61,224 nucleotides of DNA. Source: Planctomycetota bacterium. Its GTDB lineage: Bacteria; Planctomycetota; UBA11346. Both the position numbers and the translations under genes were made by a program. Shown here in pieces: positions 17,255 to 24,957 of this stretch; the stretch's first letter is position 1; every line of letters starts with the position of its first letter. The stretch covers positions 1 through 61,224 of the forward strand of contig JACDEI010000031.1 in assembly GCA_013816485.1 (NCBI GenBank), written 5' to 3'. The notes beneath the pieces are model-generated. The model had not been told where the DNA came from. It made no database searches and was given only the letters and a program-made list of their open reading frames with translations.

Positions 17255-18022
17255 TTACGGTTTGGGCGTTGTGCCATCAAGCGCCTTCACCCGGATGGCG
17301 CGGTAGCGCACGAACTTGCCCAGGTAATCCGCTGGTGATCCACCGCCGTGAACCTGGAGCGCGATGCCGGCGCGGGCCGGATGACGCGCTTCGGTTTCCG
17401 TCCACTCCATGAATTTCACGCCATTGATCCAGGTGGTAATGGTCGGTTTTTCGCCACCGACGATGCGGGCACGCAGTTCGTTCCACTGACCGTGACGCCA
17501 GAAGGACGACCACGACTCAGGCAGGACCGGCAGCGCGGTCTGCGGTGCACCGGTGAGTTTGGATTCGATGGCGGTGACGACATTGGTGAAGTTGTAGTTG
17601 CGCACATGTGGCTTGCCGCCAAGGCCCTCGCCGTAGATCCCCATCAGATTGCCACCGTCGTGGTAATCGATCATCACCTGATACGCCTTGCCGTCCTCGG
17701 TGCTGCGCAAGAACAGGCCGCTGTCCGGGCCCCAGTCATTATTCATTTCAACCACCACCTCGAAATCGCCGAACAGTTGGTCGGTGATGATGATGCCACC
17801 GTTGCCCGGTTGGTCCTGCGATCCGGTGATGGCGCCATCCACCACTTCCCATTTACCCCCCGTGGCGTGTTTGCTGGCCTGTGAATGCCCGGTCTTGGTG
17901 CTGACGTGCCAACCATTCAACGTTTTCCCATCAAACAGCGTCAGCCATTCCCCATCGGCAGCTTGGGTGGTGCCGATCAGGCAGATCAGCACCCCGGCAA
18001 CGATCAGCATGCGTTGGTACAT
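17255..18022 (-). CDS. Secreted DUF1080 (3-keto-disaccharide hydrolase) protein
   Basis: A signal peptide (MLIVAGVLICLIGTTQAA) is followed by a DUF1080 domain: GEWLTLFDGKTLNGWHV, KWEVVDGAITGSQDQPGNGG, FEVVVEMNNDWGPDSGLFLRS, KAYQVMIDYHDGGNLMGIYG, WNELRARIVGGEKPTITTWI, and AGIALQVHGGG near the end. It is an extracytoplasmic carbohydrate-active protein by family. The ATG at 18022 is used; 18010 is equally close to the signal, and 18070 adds a non-hydrophobic extension. It is convergent with the methyltransferase gene. It is functionally out of place in a zinc island, so it is either a passenger or a remnant of the host background. Confidence 0.85.
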   Translation of the reverse strand: MYQRMLIVAGVLICLIGTTQAADGEWLTLFDGKTLNGWHVSTKTGHSQASKHATGGKWEVVDGAITGSQDQPGNGGIIITDQLFGDFEVVVEMNNDWGPDSGLFLRSTEDGKAYQVMIDYHDGGNLMGIYGEGLGGKPHVRNYNFTNVVTAIESKLTGAPQTALPVLPESWSSFWRHGQWNELRARIVGGEKPTITTWINGVKFMEWTETEARHPARAGIALQVHGGGSPADYLGKFVRYRAIRVKALDGTTPKP

Positions 18023-18148
18023 GAACGCTGCCCAAGTGGTGAACGTGGCGGTGGGCAAGGACGTGAGCATGGAGGTTCCAATGAGGGTGCGGTGGCCGGG
18101 CCCACGATGATCCAGCAGCGGTCCATCCGTGTGACGTGAGCCTCAATT

Positions 18149-18168
18149 ATTGATTTCAACATATCAAT
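18149..18168. promoter_or_regulatory. Candidate Zur operator (ATTGAT-N8-ATCAAT), now orphaned
   Basis: A perfect 6-8-6 dyad directly in front of the truncated fur remnant and about 127 bases upstream of the DUF1080 start. The gene it originally served may have been deleted. Confidence 0.65.
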
Positions 18169-18177
18169 AGAAATATT

Positions 18178-18450
18178 CAGGCAACCGTCTACCGCACGCT
18201 GAACCTGGTGACCGACCTGGGCATCGTCCAGCGGTTGATGCTGGACGATACCCAGGCCACCTTTGAACTCGTCATTGGTCGCCAGCACCACGATCAGCTG
18301 GTCGATGTCGACAGTGGTCAGGCGCTGGAATTCCGTGATGCCGAGATCGAAGCCCTGCAACACGCCATCGCCAAACGCCTGGGCTACGACCTGAATGATC
18401 ACCGCCTGGTGCTGATCGGTCGGCGACGTGGAACGTGCGGCCCCGGATAA
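18178..18450 (+). pseudogene. Truncated Fur-family regulator (C-terminal two-thirds)
   Basis: The frame reads QATVYRTLNLVTDLGIVQR (the end of the Fur winged-helix domain), then FELVIGRQHHDQLVDVDSGQ, ALEFRDAEIEALQHAIAKRL and GYDLNDHRLVLIGRR, the dimerisation domain of Fur-type regulators. The first ~50 residues, including most of the DNA-binding helices, are absent; a TGA at 18151 lies just upstream in the same frame. The CxxC of the usual HxxCxxC region is also missing. It resembles iron-type Fur more than the intact regulator at 33809. It is a deletion remnant abutting an operator-like dyad. Confidence 0.8.
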
Positions 18451-18483
18451 GGCGAAATTCGAAAGGCAAGACGGCTCGAACGC

Positions 18484-19176
18484 TTGCTGATCAGCCTGGA
18501 ATGCCATTCCTGTGTTGAGTGGCTGGCGTCAGCGATGGCCGCATTCCGCCGCAGCCAGCCCAACATCGATCTTGATCTACGCCTGTGTACGAGCTTTTAT
18601 CCGCTGCCATCGCTGCGTGCCGACGCGGTGGATCTGATCATCACCAGCGAGCGGGCAGAGGCGCCTGGGATCATGGTCGAGCCCTTGTTCCGCTACCACA
18701 TCGTGGGCCTGGTGCCGACGGGCAGCACGCTGGCGGCGAAGGCGTAGCTGGAACCGCGCGACTTTGCTGGCGCGCCGGTGATCACCTATCTGGTGGCGGA
18801 GTGCCGGCTCGATCTCTACACCCGTTTTCTTGAACCCGCTGGTGTGGTGCCGGCACAGCGCCGCACCGCCGAACTGACGGCGATGATCATCCAGTGGGTC
18901 GCCAGTGCGCAGGGCGTGGCGGCACTGCCGAGCTGGGCGATCGATCAGCGCCAGACCCACGTGGTGGTCCGCCCGCTGGGGCGCAAGGGATTGGCCGCGG
19001 ATCTGTTTGCCCTGGCCCGCGCGGGTGATCAGGGCACTGCCCACCTGGACGCGTTCGTGGCCATGATCCGCCGCGAATCCTTCCGCGCCCTCGACGGCAT
19101 CACCCAGGTGCCAGGTCGTGGACGTACGGATCCGTCGTCCGCAGGCGCTGATCGTCGCGCGGGCCGCCGATGGTGA
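18484..19176 (+). pseudogene. metR-like LysR regulator remnant with in-frame stop
   Basis: The sequence matches the effector-binding domain of MetR: ISLECHSCVEWLASAMAAFR at the start, DAVDLIITSERAEAPGI, LVPTGSTLAAKA, then an in-frame TAG at 18745, and in the same frame PVITYLVAECRLDLYTRFLEPAG and IQWVASAQGVAALPSWAI. The N-terminal LysR HTH (~85 residues) is missing. MetR activates methionine synthase genes; MetE is a zinc enzyme, so a metR in a zinc island is understandable. Both truncation and nonsense codon mark it as dead. Homology fades by about 19110 and the tail overlaps an opposite-strand fragment. Confidence 0.85.
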
Positions 19177-19402
19177 AATGATAGAGGCTTTGCGAAACGT
19201 CGTCACGCGGTGCCTCTGCGATGACTGCGAGAGAAATCCCTAGCAGATCGTGGACTGCATCGTCGTAGAAACAGCCGATGCCGGTGCTGCGGATGCTGCG
19301 GTTGGCTCGCATCAGCGCTTCGGCTTCCAGGTAGAGTGCTTGGCCGATGGCGCGACCTTCCCAGAACAGGTGGGGGTATGCGACTGGGCTGTGGAGTCTC
19401 AA
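19100..19402 (-). pseudogene. C-terminal fragment of SagB-type nitroreductase-like dehydrogenase
   Basis: The ~100-residue frame reads YPHLFWEGRAIGQALYLEAE, then TGIGCFYDDAVHDLLGI and QSLYHFTIGGPRDDQRL. This matches the last third of SagB-type/nitroreductase-fold oxidoreductases (typically TGIGCFFDD and SLYHFTVGGP). The FMN-binding N-terminal portion is absent. A short stretch (RANRSIRS) interrupts the usual spacing. It is probably a pseudogene fragment, lying tail-to-tail against the metR remnant in a decayed stretch (18.1-19.4 kb). Confidence 0.7.
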
Positions 19403-19438
19403 CGTGTCGGAAAATCACGCCATAAGGACCCGGTTGCT

Positions 19439-19458
19439 ATTGATTTCGCACGATCAAT
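19439..19458. promoter_or_regulatory. Candidate Zur operator (ATTGAT-N8-ATCAAT)
   Basis: A perfect 6-8-6 dyad 133 bases upstream of the RHH-2 gene and the only regulatory-looking sequence in the interval from the SagB fragment to RHH-2. The remaining ~130 bases before RHH-2 show no gene. Confidence 0.7.
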
Positions 19459-19591
19459 TATGCCGGCCTACGTCCCCAATCGTCCCCGTGATTTTAGAGC
19501 ATCCACAGGGATCGGCAGCGGATGGCCTACATCGCCACCGCCACGCCGTTCATCGACTGGCTCCGATTTCAGATGCCCAGGACCGCCTTCC

Positions 19592-19909
19592 ATGCCTAGG
19601 AATTCCCGCTCCGGTGGTCCGCAGGCCAAACTCGCGCCGCAGGAAAAAACCACGATTACCAGTGTCTCGTTCAAGGTCGACGCGGCGATCATGGAGCGTT
19701 TGCGCAGCATCTCGAATCGTTCGACCTTCATCCGCACGGCTATCCTGGCGGCGTTGGGTGACACCTGTCCACTGTGCCATGGTGCCGGTGTGCTGATGCC
19801 GGAACAACGGCGTCAGTGGGATGCGACACAGCAAAGCGTCGTCTTGGCAGAGCCGAGCACCAATGCGGCGCAGCCGAAAAGGTCCTCGCCAGGACGTCGG
19901 CGGAAATAA
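19592..19909 (+). CDS. Small ribbon-helix-helix protein with CPxCxGxG motif (RHH-2)
   Basis: A 105-residue paralogue of RHH-1. A polar N-terminus leads into the strand SVSFKVD, helix A (AAIMERLRSIS), the NRSTFIRTAILAAL helix, CPLCHGAG (Cys59, Cys62) and a longer, basic C-terminal tail ending RRRK. The signature NRS-FIR turn and the cysteine knuckle are identical in layout to RHH-1 and RHH-3. The gene converges with znuB, 18 bases from its stop, and has its own upstream dyad. It is probably DNA-binding; whether the cysteines sense zinc or only stabilise the fold is unknown. Confidence 0.85.
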   Translation: MPRNSRSGGPQAKLAPQEKTTITSVSFKVDAAIMERLRSISNRSTFIRTAILAALGDTCPLCHGAGVLMPEQRRQWDATQQSVVLAEPSTNAAQPKRSSPGRRRK

Positions 19910-19927
19910 CCGCACCTGGTTCCGCCA

Positions 19928-20836
19928 TCAGCGGATGGTGCACTCTGCAGGTGAATCCTCCTGCTCATGACGACGCGACCGCACCACGCGGGCGATAATG
20001 CCGTGGCGAGGGCTGATCAGCAAAGACAGCAGGTAGCCAACGCCCAGGCAGCCGACCATGCAGGCTCCGCTGGGCAGGTTGAGGTAATAACTGACGTACA
20101 GCCCAGCGCAGGCGGCCACGCCGCCATAGCCTGCGGCGACGATCAGCATGGTGCCGAACCGCTCGCACCACAGATAGGCAGTGACCGCCGGCAGGATGAA
20201 CAGCCCTAGTGCCAGGACCATGCCCACCGCCTGGAGTGCAGCAACCAAGTTGAGCACGGTGGCACCCAGCACCAGCAGGTGCGTCAGGAAACTGCGCCCG
20301 CCACACGAGCGGAAAAACTGCGGGTCGAAGGTCTCCATCAGCAAGGCACGGTAACCGATGCAGGTAGCGATAACGGTGCCACACGACACCGCTGTGACCA
20401 GGTACAGGTCATTGGCGGTCACGCCCAGCACATTGCCGAACAGATAATGCATCAGATCGACCGGTGCGGCGACATGACTCATCAGCGCCACGCCACCAGC
20501 AAAACACAACACGAACAGCGATCCGAACGCGGCGTCTTCCTTGAGCCGGGTCAGGCGGTTGATGGTGCCTGACATCACCGTGGTGCACAATCCGGCGATC
20601 AAGGCCCCGATGAACAGGCCCCCCATACCTGGGCCGACCAACAGATACGCGATGCCGATGCCAGGCAGCAACGAATGCCCGAACGAATCCGCCATCAGCA
20701 CGATGCGGCGGAGCAGTAAGACGCAGCCGATCAGGCCGCCGCTGACACCCAACAACAGCGCCATGCCCAGGCCACGGCAGACGAAGCGGTATTGGAGCGG
20801 CTCGCTCAGCCATACGAAAAATCCTGCATCGCTCAT
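19928..20836 (-). CDS. znuB: Zinc ABC transporter permease ZnuB
   Basis: A 302-residue ABC-3 family permease with eight or nine membrane segments. Family signatures are SGGLIGCVLLLRRIVLMADS near the start, DSFGHSLLPGIGIAYLL, and VGMVLALGLFILPAVTAYLW near residue 205. It forms the membrane channel for zinc delivered by ZnuA and energised by ZnuC. Its ATG overlaps the znuC stop by 4 bases. It is the last gene of a minus-strand znuA-X-znuC-znuB operon preceded by a candidate Zur dyad at 23007. A charged, His/Glu-containing tail (RRHEQEDSPAECTIR) extends past the last helix. Confidence 0.93.
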   Translation of the reverse strand: MSDAGFFVWLSEPLQYRFVCRGLGMALLLGVSGGLIGCVLLLRRIVLMADSFGHSLLPGIGIAYLLVGPGMGGLFIGALIAGLCTTVMSGTINRLTRLKEDAAFGSLFVLCFAGGVALMSHVAAPVDLMHYLFGNVLGVTANDLYLVTAVSCGTVIATCIGYRALLMETFDPQFFRSCGGRSFLTHLLVLGATVLNLVAALQAVGMVLALGLFILPAVTAYLWCERFGTMLIVAAGYGGVAACAGLYVSYYLNLPSGACMVGCLGVGYLLSLLISPRHGIIARVVRSRRHEQEDSPAECTIR

Positions 20837-21591
20837 GGTACGACCATCGCTGGGGCAGACGCCGGAAGGTTGGAAATGAACGTGGGACCATACGCGGCGC
20901 GCAGGTAATCATCCGTCAGAGCGATCGCTGGATGGCCCGTCGCGATCAGGTGGCGGTTCATCAACACCACGTGCGTACACCACGCCCGCACGGCGGCGAG
21001 ATCATGAATCACCGCAATCACCAAGCGATCCTGTGTGGCCCAGGCGCGCAGACGCTGCAATAAGTCCTGTGTGGTCGGCGCATCCAGTCCGGCCAAAGGT
21101 TCATCCAGCAGCAGGATGTCGGCACCGGTCGCCAGTGCACGGGCCAGGAACACACGCTGCTGCTGGCCGCCGGACAACTGCGCCAGCGGCCGCTGGCGCA
21201 ACGGTGTCAAGCCCATCTCGGCCAATGCGGCGTTGATCGCTTGCTGATCACTGGCGGTAAATCCGCCCATCAGACCACGATGTTGGTAACGACCCATCGC
21301 CACCACGCCTTCGACGGTGACCGGGAAATCGACATCGCTCTGACGTTTCTGGGGCAGGTAAGTCAGTCGCCGCAGGGAACGCGCCATCGGCTGATCAGCC
21401 ACCGTTACCGTGCCGCCGGTCAGCGGCAGCCAACCGAGTATTCCCTGCAACCAGGTGCTTTTTCCTGCGCCGTTGGGACCGACGACGCCAACAAAGGAAC
21501 CACACGCCAGTTCAAGGTTCAGGTGATGGACCGCCGGACGCCGCTGGTAGCAGATGGTCAGATCGGTGCAGCGCAGCAGAACGTGGCTCAT
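20833..21591 (-). CDS. znuC: Zinc ABC transporter ATP-binding protein ZnuC
   Basis: A 252-residue ABC ATPase: Walker A GPNGAGKST, Q-loop LPQKRQSDVDFP, signature LSGGQQQRVFLARAL, Walker B ILLLDEPLAGLD, and H-loop VIHDLAAV. The sequence is of the metal (ZnuC/MntB) subfamily. An upstream in-frame ATG exists at 21663, but the ATG at 21591 overlaps the preceding stop by 4 bases and starts right at the conserved MSHVLLRCTDL beginning. The C-terminus is short and lacks the His-rich extension seen in some ZnuC proteins. It supplies energy for ZnuB and acts on the cytoplasmic face. Confidence 0.93.
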   Translation of the reverse strand: MSHVLLRCTDLTICYQRRPAVHHLNLELACGSFVGVVGPNGAGKSTWLQGILGWLPLTGGTVTVADQPMARSLRRLTYLPQKRQSDVDFPVTVEGVVAMGRYQHRGLMGGFTASDQQAINAALAEMGLTPLRQRPLAQLSGGQQQRVFLARALATGADILLLDEPLAGLDAPTTQDLLQRLRAWATQDRLVIAVIHDLAAVRAWCTHVVLMNRHLIATGHPAIALTDDYLRAAYGPTFISNLPASAPAMVVP

Positions 21592-22040
21592 GGAACACGC
21601 ACCGTCGCCACCACATCGCCGCTGCCCCACGTCACCGCCGCGGGGGTATCGCCGAGCGTCCACCGCAGCCCGTGCAGCGGTGCAGCACCAGCATCGCCTG
21701 CTGGAGATACCGGCGCTGCAATCGCTTCGATCAGCACTTCGGATTCAGCGGGTCCGGCAATGGTGCCGACCCATGACCAAGTGCTGGTGTGGTGGGGCTG
21801 ACACGCCACGCCTGCAAGCGTGACCTCCCAGTTCTGTACGGCATAGGTGCTGTCGATGTTCAAACGGAGTTCACGCCAAGGCGGGGTACCTGGGGAACGT
21901 TGTTCAGGTGCGGTCGTTGAACTGTTTTGACCTGCGGTTGACGCCGGACGTTCGATCGCCCACGTCATCAACCCGGCACCAACCGTGAACGCGACGCCGA
22001 CCACCACGCGGATCCACCCCGAAACACCAAATCCGATCAT
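21588..22040 (-). CDS. Unknown membrane-anchored protein within the znu operon
   Basis: 150 residues. One N-terminal membrane segment (WIRVVVGVAFTVGAGLMTWAI, residues ~8-28) precedes a periplasmic domain of about 115 residues rich in Trp, Thr, Ala and Pro, with no cysteine pair or His cluster (one Cys and two adjacent His at CQPHH). The ATG at 22040 lies 4 bases after the znuA stop and the stop overlaps the znuC start by 4 bases, so it is a full member of the operon. No family was recognised. Position suggests an accessory factor for ZnuA or ZnuB at the periplasmic face; the CQPHH stretch is the only hint of metal binding. Confidence 0.75.
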   Translation of the reverse strand: MIGFGVSGWIRVVVGVAFTVGAGLMTWAIERPASTAGQNSSTTAPEQRSPGTPPWRELRLNIDSTYAVQNWEVTLAGVACQPHHTSTWSWVGTIAGPAESEVLIEAIAAPVSPAGDAGAAPLHGLRWTLGDTPAAVTWGSGDVVATVRVP

Positions 22041-22044
22041 GCGG

Positions 22045-23001
22045 TTATTGCAATCCACCAACAATGGTGGTGACGTTCGTCTGGAACATGCCGATGTAGG
22101 TGGCGGCTGGACTGCCGGCAGGCCCGACGCCATCCAGGTACAGTTCACCGCCGATGCGCACGCCAGCTTCCTGCGCGATCTGTTCGACGACCTTCTGATT
22201 CTTGCCCACCTCCAGGAAGACTCCCTTTACACCTTCCCTGGTGATGAACGTCACCAGCGCGGCAAGGTCCTGCGCACTCGGCTGGCTGTCCTCCAGCGCG
22301 GTGTTCGGCGCGCGGATGGTGAAACCGTAATCCTTGGCGAAATATTGGAGCGCGTCGTGGTTGGTGATCAGTTTGCGGCTCGCCGGTGGCAGTTTGGTCG
22401 CGATCTCTTTTTTTGCCCAGGCATCGACCTTGCGCAATTCCGCCACGTAGGCGGTCGCGCGGCTGCGATAGCCTTCGGCACCGGTGGCATCGGCCGCGAT
22501 CAAGGCGTCGCGGATGTTCTCGGCGTAGCGCACGCCATGCACGATTGAATTGAAGGCGTGCGGATCATCGACCAGCGCCTCGTGCGATGCTGCATCGTCG
22601 CCTGCTGCCGGGGGGTGATCGTGATCGTGATCGTCCGCCATCTTCAGCGGCGTGATGCCGCTGGTGGCGCGCACCACTACTCCACGGTAACCGGCTTCCT
22701 TGGCCAATCCCTCGAACCACCCCTCAAAACCAAGGCCGTTGATGATGACCAGTTGAGCCGAGGCCAACCGTTTCACGTCCTCCGGCACCGGCTGATAGGC
22801 ATGGGGATCGATGCCAGGTTGGAGCAGGCACGTCGCCTGGATGCGCTCGCCACCGATCCGCACAGCGATGTCCTGCACCACGGTGTTGCCAGTGACCACA
22901 CGCACGGGCGTAACGTCGACCGCTGGTGCGATTATCGCCGTGGAGGACAGCACCAGCGCCAGACAGGCGAGTGCGTTGAGGAACGAGCGCAGGGTAAACA
23001 T
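22045..23001 (-). CDS. znuA: Zinc ABC transporter substrate-binding protein ZnuA
   Basis: A 318-residue cluster-9 binding protein. A signal peptide (MFTLRSFLNALACLALVLSS) is followed by PGIDPHAYQPVPEDVKRL (first His ligand) and the acidic/His-rich loop ADDHDHDHPP typical of zinc-type ZnuA. Further on come DDPHAFNSIVHGVRYAENI (second His), LITNHDALQYFAKDYGF (third His) and the C-terminal TYIGMFQTNVTTIV. The long open frame before 23001 runs through the operator dyad, so the ATG at 23001 beside the signal peptide is used. No clear Shine-Dalgarno sequence precedes it and the dyad ends only 5 bases away. Confidence 0.93.
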   Translation of the reverse strand: MFTLRSFLNALACLALVLSSTAIIAPAVDVTPVRVVTGNTVVQDIAVRIGGERIQATCLLQPGIDPHAYQPVPEDVKRLASAQLVIINGLGFEGWFEGLAKEAGYRGVVVRATSGITPLKMADDHDHDHPPAAGDDAASHEALVDDPHAFNSIVHGVRYAENIRDALIAADATGAEGYRSRATAYVAELRKVDAWAKKEIATKLPPASRKLITNHDALQYFAKDYGFTIRAPNTALEDSQPSAQDLAALVTFITREGVKGVFLEVGKNQKVVEQIAQEAGVRIGGELYLDGVGPAGSPAATYIGMFQTNVTTIVGGLQ

Positions 23002-23006
23002 GGAGT

Positions 23007-23026
23007 ACTGATAAGTGGATATCAAT
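23007..23026. promoter_or_regulatory. Candidate Zur operator (ACTGAT-N8-ATCAAT) before znuA
   Basis: A 20-bp dyad ending 5 bases from the znuA ATG. A repressor here would cover the ribosome-binding region or the transcription start of the znu operon, which suggests a very short or absent 5' leader. Confidence 0.7.
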
Positions 23027-23158
23027 AAAAACAAGCCCAACAAACCGGAAACGGTGCACGCGACGAAAAGAAGGCTGCTCGGGATGGGGTGAAACTCCGT
23101 TCGTTCTGAGGAGCGAAGATACTGCGTCACCGAGCGACAAACAGCTCGCGACCTGCGT

Positions 23159-23374
23159 TCATTCCATCTGCGCCTTATAGAACCAGTTAACCACGCGCTG
23201 GTGGTGCTCACGCCCGTACAGCGCAATGAAGCGATTGGTCTGCGCATCGTTTTCATCACGCAAGAGGTCCAGTCGTTGTTCGATGTACGAGCGCGCCAGT
23301 TTGAGGCCGCAGCTCACCGTGATGCAGTGCCGCCATTCGGCGTAGGTGGCGGGAAGGGTGAGGACATCGGTCAT
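23159..23374 (-). CDS. Small conserved-looking protein coupled to hisI
   Basis: A 71-residue protein: [33 protein letters not shown], then [20 protein letters not shown]. It is probably mostly helical, with two cysteines (HCITVSC) and a YGREHHQRV segment that could bind metal. It begins inside the hisI stop (4-base overlap), so it is translationally coupled. I have the impression that proteins of this size and pattern occur beside metal-regulated genes in Proteobacteria, but I cannot name a family. It sits between hisI and znuA in the same orientation. Confidence 0.75.
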   Translation of the reverse strand: MTDVLTLPATYAEWRHCITVSCGLKLARSYIEQRLDLLRDENDAQTNRFIALYGREHHQRVVNWFYKAQME

Positions 23375-23829
23375 GACGGCGACTCCGGTGACAACAGTGA
23401 GGATATCATGCGAGCAAGCACCGGACGGTCACAGTGCACCGAGGCGTCATCATCGACCCGCCACGAAAAGCACGACCGTCGGCCGGTGTGGCAGGCCGGG
23501 CCGTCGGCCTCGACCAGGTAGAGCAGCACGTCGCCATCACAGTCGACGCGCACCTCGCGCACCACCTGCACGTCGCCCGAGGTCGTTCCCTTCAGCCACA
23601 GCCCACCCCGACTGCGGCTGAAATACGTTGCTAGGCTGGTCGCCAACGTGCGTCCCAGCGCGTCGGCGTTGGCGTGCGCAACCATCAGCACCTCGCCCGT
23701 ACGCTGGTCATGGGTCACCACCGGAACCAAGCCAGCGTCATTCCAGCGTACCACCTGGGTTATGGAGCCTGGTGGATAGCGTTCGGCAAGGTCGCTGTGG
23801 GAGTGGCTGACGATCATCTGGGCGCTCAC
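23371..23829 (-). CDS. hisI: Phosphoribosyl-AMP cyclohydrolase (HisI)
   Basis: A 152-residue HisI. It hydrolyses phosphoribosyl-AMP in histidine biosynthesis. Motifs: [64 protein letters not shown] and HTGRRSCF. The three zinc-ligand cysteines keep the usual 16- and 7-residue spacings, so the zinc site looks intact. No other his genes are nearby; a stand-alone hisI in a zinc regulon matches the Zur-controlled HisI paralogues described with COG0523 genes (Haas et al. 2009, from memory). It diverges from the DUF1826 gene across a candidate Zur dyad. Confidence 0.9.
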   Translation of the reverse strand: MSAQMIVSHSHSDLAERYPPGSITQVVRWNDAGLVPVVTHDQRTGEVLMVAHANADALGRTLATSLATYFSRSRGGLWLKGTTSGDVQVVREVRVDCDGDVLLYLVEADGPACHTGRRSCFSWRVDDDASVHCDRPVLARMISSLLSPESPS

Positions 23830-23835
23830 CTTGTT

Positions 23836-23855
23836 ATTGATAAACGTTTTTCAAT
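23836..23855. promoter_or_regulatory. Candidate Zur operator (ATTGAT-N8-TTCAAT)
   Basis: A dyad with one mismatch placed exactly in the 42-base gap between the divergent hisI and DUF1826 genes, 6 bases from the hisI ATG and 16 from the DUF1826 GTG. It could control both. Confidence 0.7.
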
Positions 23856-23871
23856 AGTAAGAACGCCTGCC

Positions 23872-24561
23872 GTGAACGCCCAGACCGAACCAAGTGCGCC
23901 GCCTTCCCCCAAACTGCCCACCCATGTGCTCCTGGCGCCTGATTTTCCTGGCCTGCTCGCAGTGCGCCGGCGTGGCATCAATCTCGCCATCTGGCAGCGC
24001 TCGGTCGATCCGGTGCTGGAACGGTACCTGGACGACCTGCCGCCCAGCGAACTGCCGGATACGCGGTTTTCTTGCCGCGGTGATCAAGTAGCGGCGGCGA
24101 TCGCCGATGAAGTCCATGCGTGCGACCAGGATCATCCCGGACGCCGCCTGCTGGTGGCGGATCTAATCGCGTTGGCCAGCGACTACGCCCGCTTGGTCGA
24201 TGACGGCAAGCTGTCGCTGCGCATCGAGCGCATCGACAGTGATCTGTGCACCAAGTACCACTGTGATGCGACGGGACTGCGGTTGCTGACCACCTACCGC
24301 GGTCCGGGAACGTGCTGGGTGCCCAACGCCGCCGTCGAGCGGAACCAACTCGGACCGCTCGGCACCAATCCGGACATCGTGCCGGATGCCGCCCAAGTCC
24401 GCAGCCTCCCACGCTTTGCCGTTGGGCTGCTCAAAGGCGAGCGGCTGGGTTCCTCCGACGGCGATCCGGCGATCGTCCATCGCTCACCTGCGATCGAGGG
24501 AACCGGACAGGTACGCCTGCTGTTGTGCGTCGAACCGTGGCAGCCTGGCCACGGCCATTGA
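23872..24561 (+). CDS. DUF1826 protein, zinc-regulon associated
   Basis: 229 residues matching DUF1826: INLAIWQRSVDPVLERYLDDL near residue 40, LRIERIDSDLCTKYHCDATG, LRLLTTYRGPGTCWVPNAAV in the centre, and VGLLKGERLGSSDGDPAIVHRSP near the end. The conserved Cys, His and Asp residues of KYHCD and the GTCW motif could bind metal. The family has no assigned activity but is repeatedly found with COG0523 GTPases under Zur control. The GTG at 23872 lies just downstream of the shared dyad; the longer frame would start inside hisI. It converges with the ferredoxin-like gene. Confidence 0.85.
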   Translation: MNAQTEPSAPPSPKLPTHVLLAPDFPGLLAVRRRGINLAIWQRSVDPVLERYLDDLPPSELPDTRFSCRGDQVAAAIADEVHACDQDHPGRRLLVADLIALASDYARLVDDGKLSLRIERIDSDLCTKYHCDATGLRLLTTYRGPGTCWVPNAAVERNQLGPLGTNPDIVPDAAQVRSLPRFAVGLLKGERLGSSDGDPAIVHRSPAIEGTGQVRLLLCVEPWQPGHGH

Positions 24562-24579
24562 TCCTGCTGCGACGCTGAA

Positions 24580-24957
24580 TTAGTCAGGCCGGCGCCAACG
24601 TTTGAATGTTTTGCTCACCAGCGCTGACGGTAAAGGCGCCAGACCATCACGGCATTGCTCCGCCCACTCGGCCAGCAGGTCGTAATCGTGGCGCTCCAGG
24701 TTGCCCAACCACCAGGTGCCCTGCGCGTGCAGGATACAGGCGACGTTCGACACATCGCATGGCCCCAGGCACGTCGTCACGGCTAGCGACACGGCGGGCG
24801 TCAGCCCGCGGGCTTTCCAGCGGGCGCGCAAGTCAGCGAGTGGAATCGGACAATGACCACGCGTTGGATTGCCGCAGCAGCCACCGTCGCACAGCAACAG
24901 TTGGGCATGGCGAAGGCGATTGGCCTCGGTCGCCACATGAGCGGTAGACCTGATCAT
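24580..24957 (-). CDS. (2Fe-2S) ferredoxin-like, thioredoxin-fold protein
   Basis: 125 residues with a thioredoxin-like ferredoxin cysteine pattern: LLCDGGCCGNPTRGHC near the N-terminus and TTCLGPCDVSNVACI near residue 62. Proteins of this type bind a 2Fe-2S cluster and are often annotated beside metallochaperone or cobalamin genes. It overlaps the stop of the IlvD-like gene by 4 bases and is the last gene of a four-gene minus-strand operon. It may provide electrons or a cluster to the IlvD-like protein, but that is guesswork. Confidence 0.75.
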   Translation of the reverse strand: MIRSTAHVATEANRLRHAQLLLCDGGCCGNPTRGHCPIPLADLRARWKARGLTPAVSLAVTTCLGPCDVSNVACILHAQGTWWLGNLERHDYDLLAEWAEQCRDGLAPLPSALVSKTFKRWRRPD

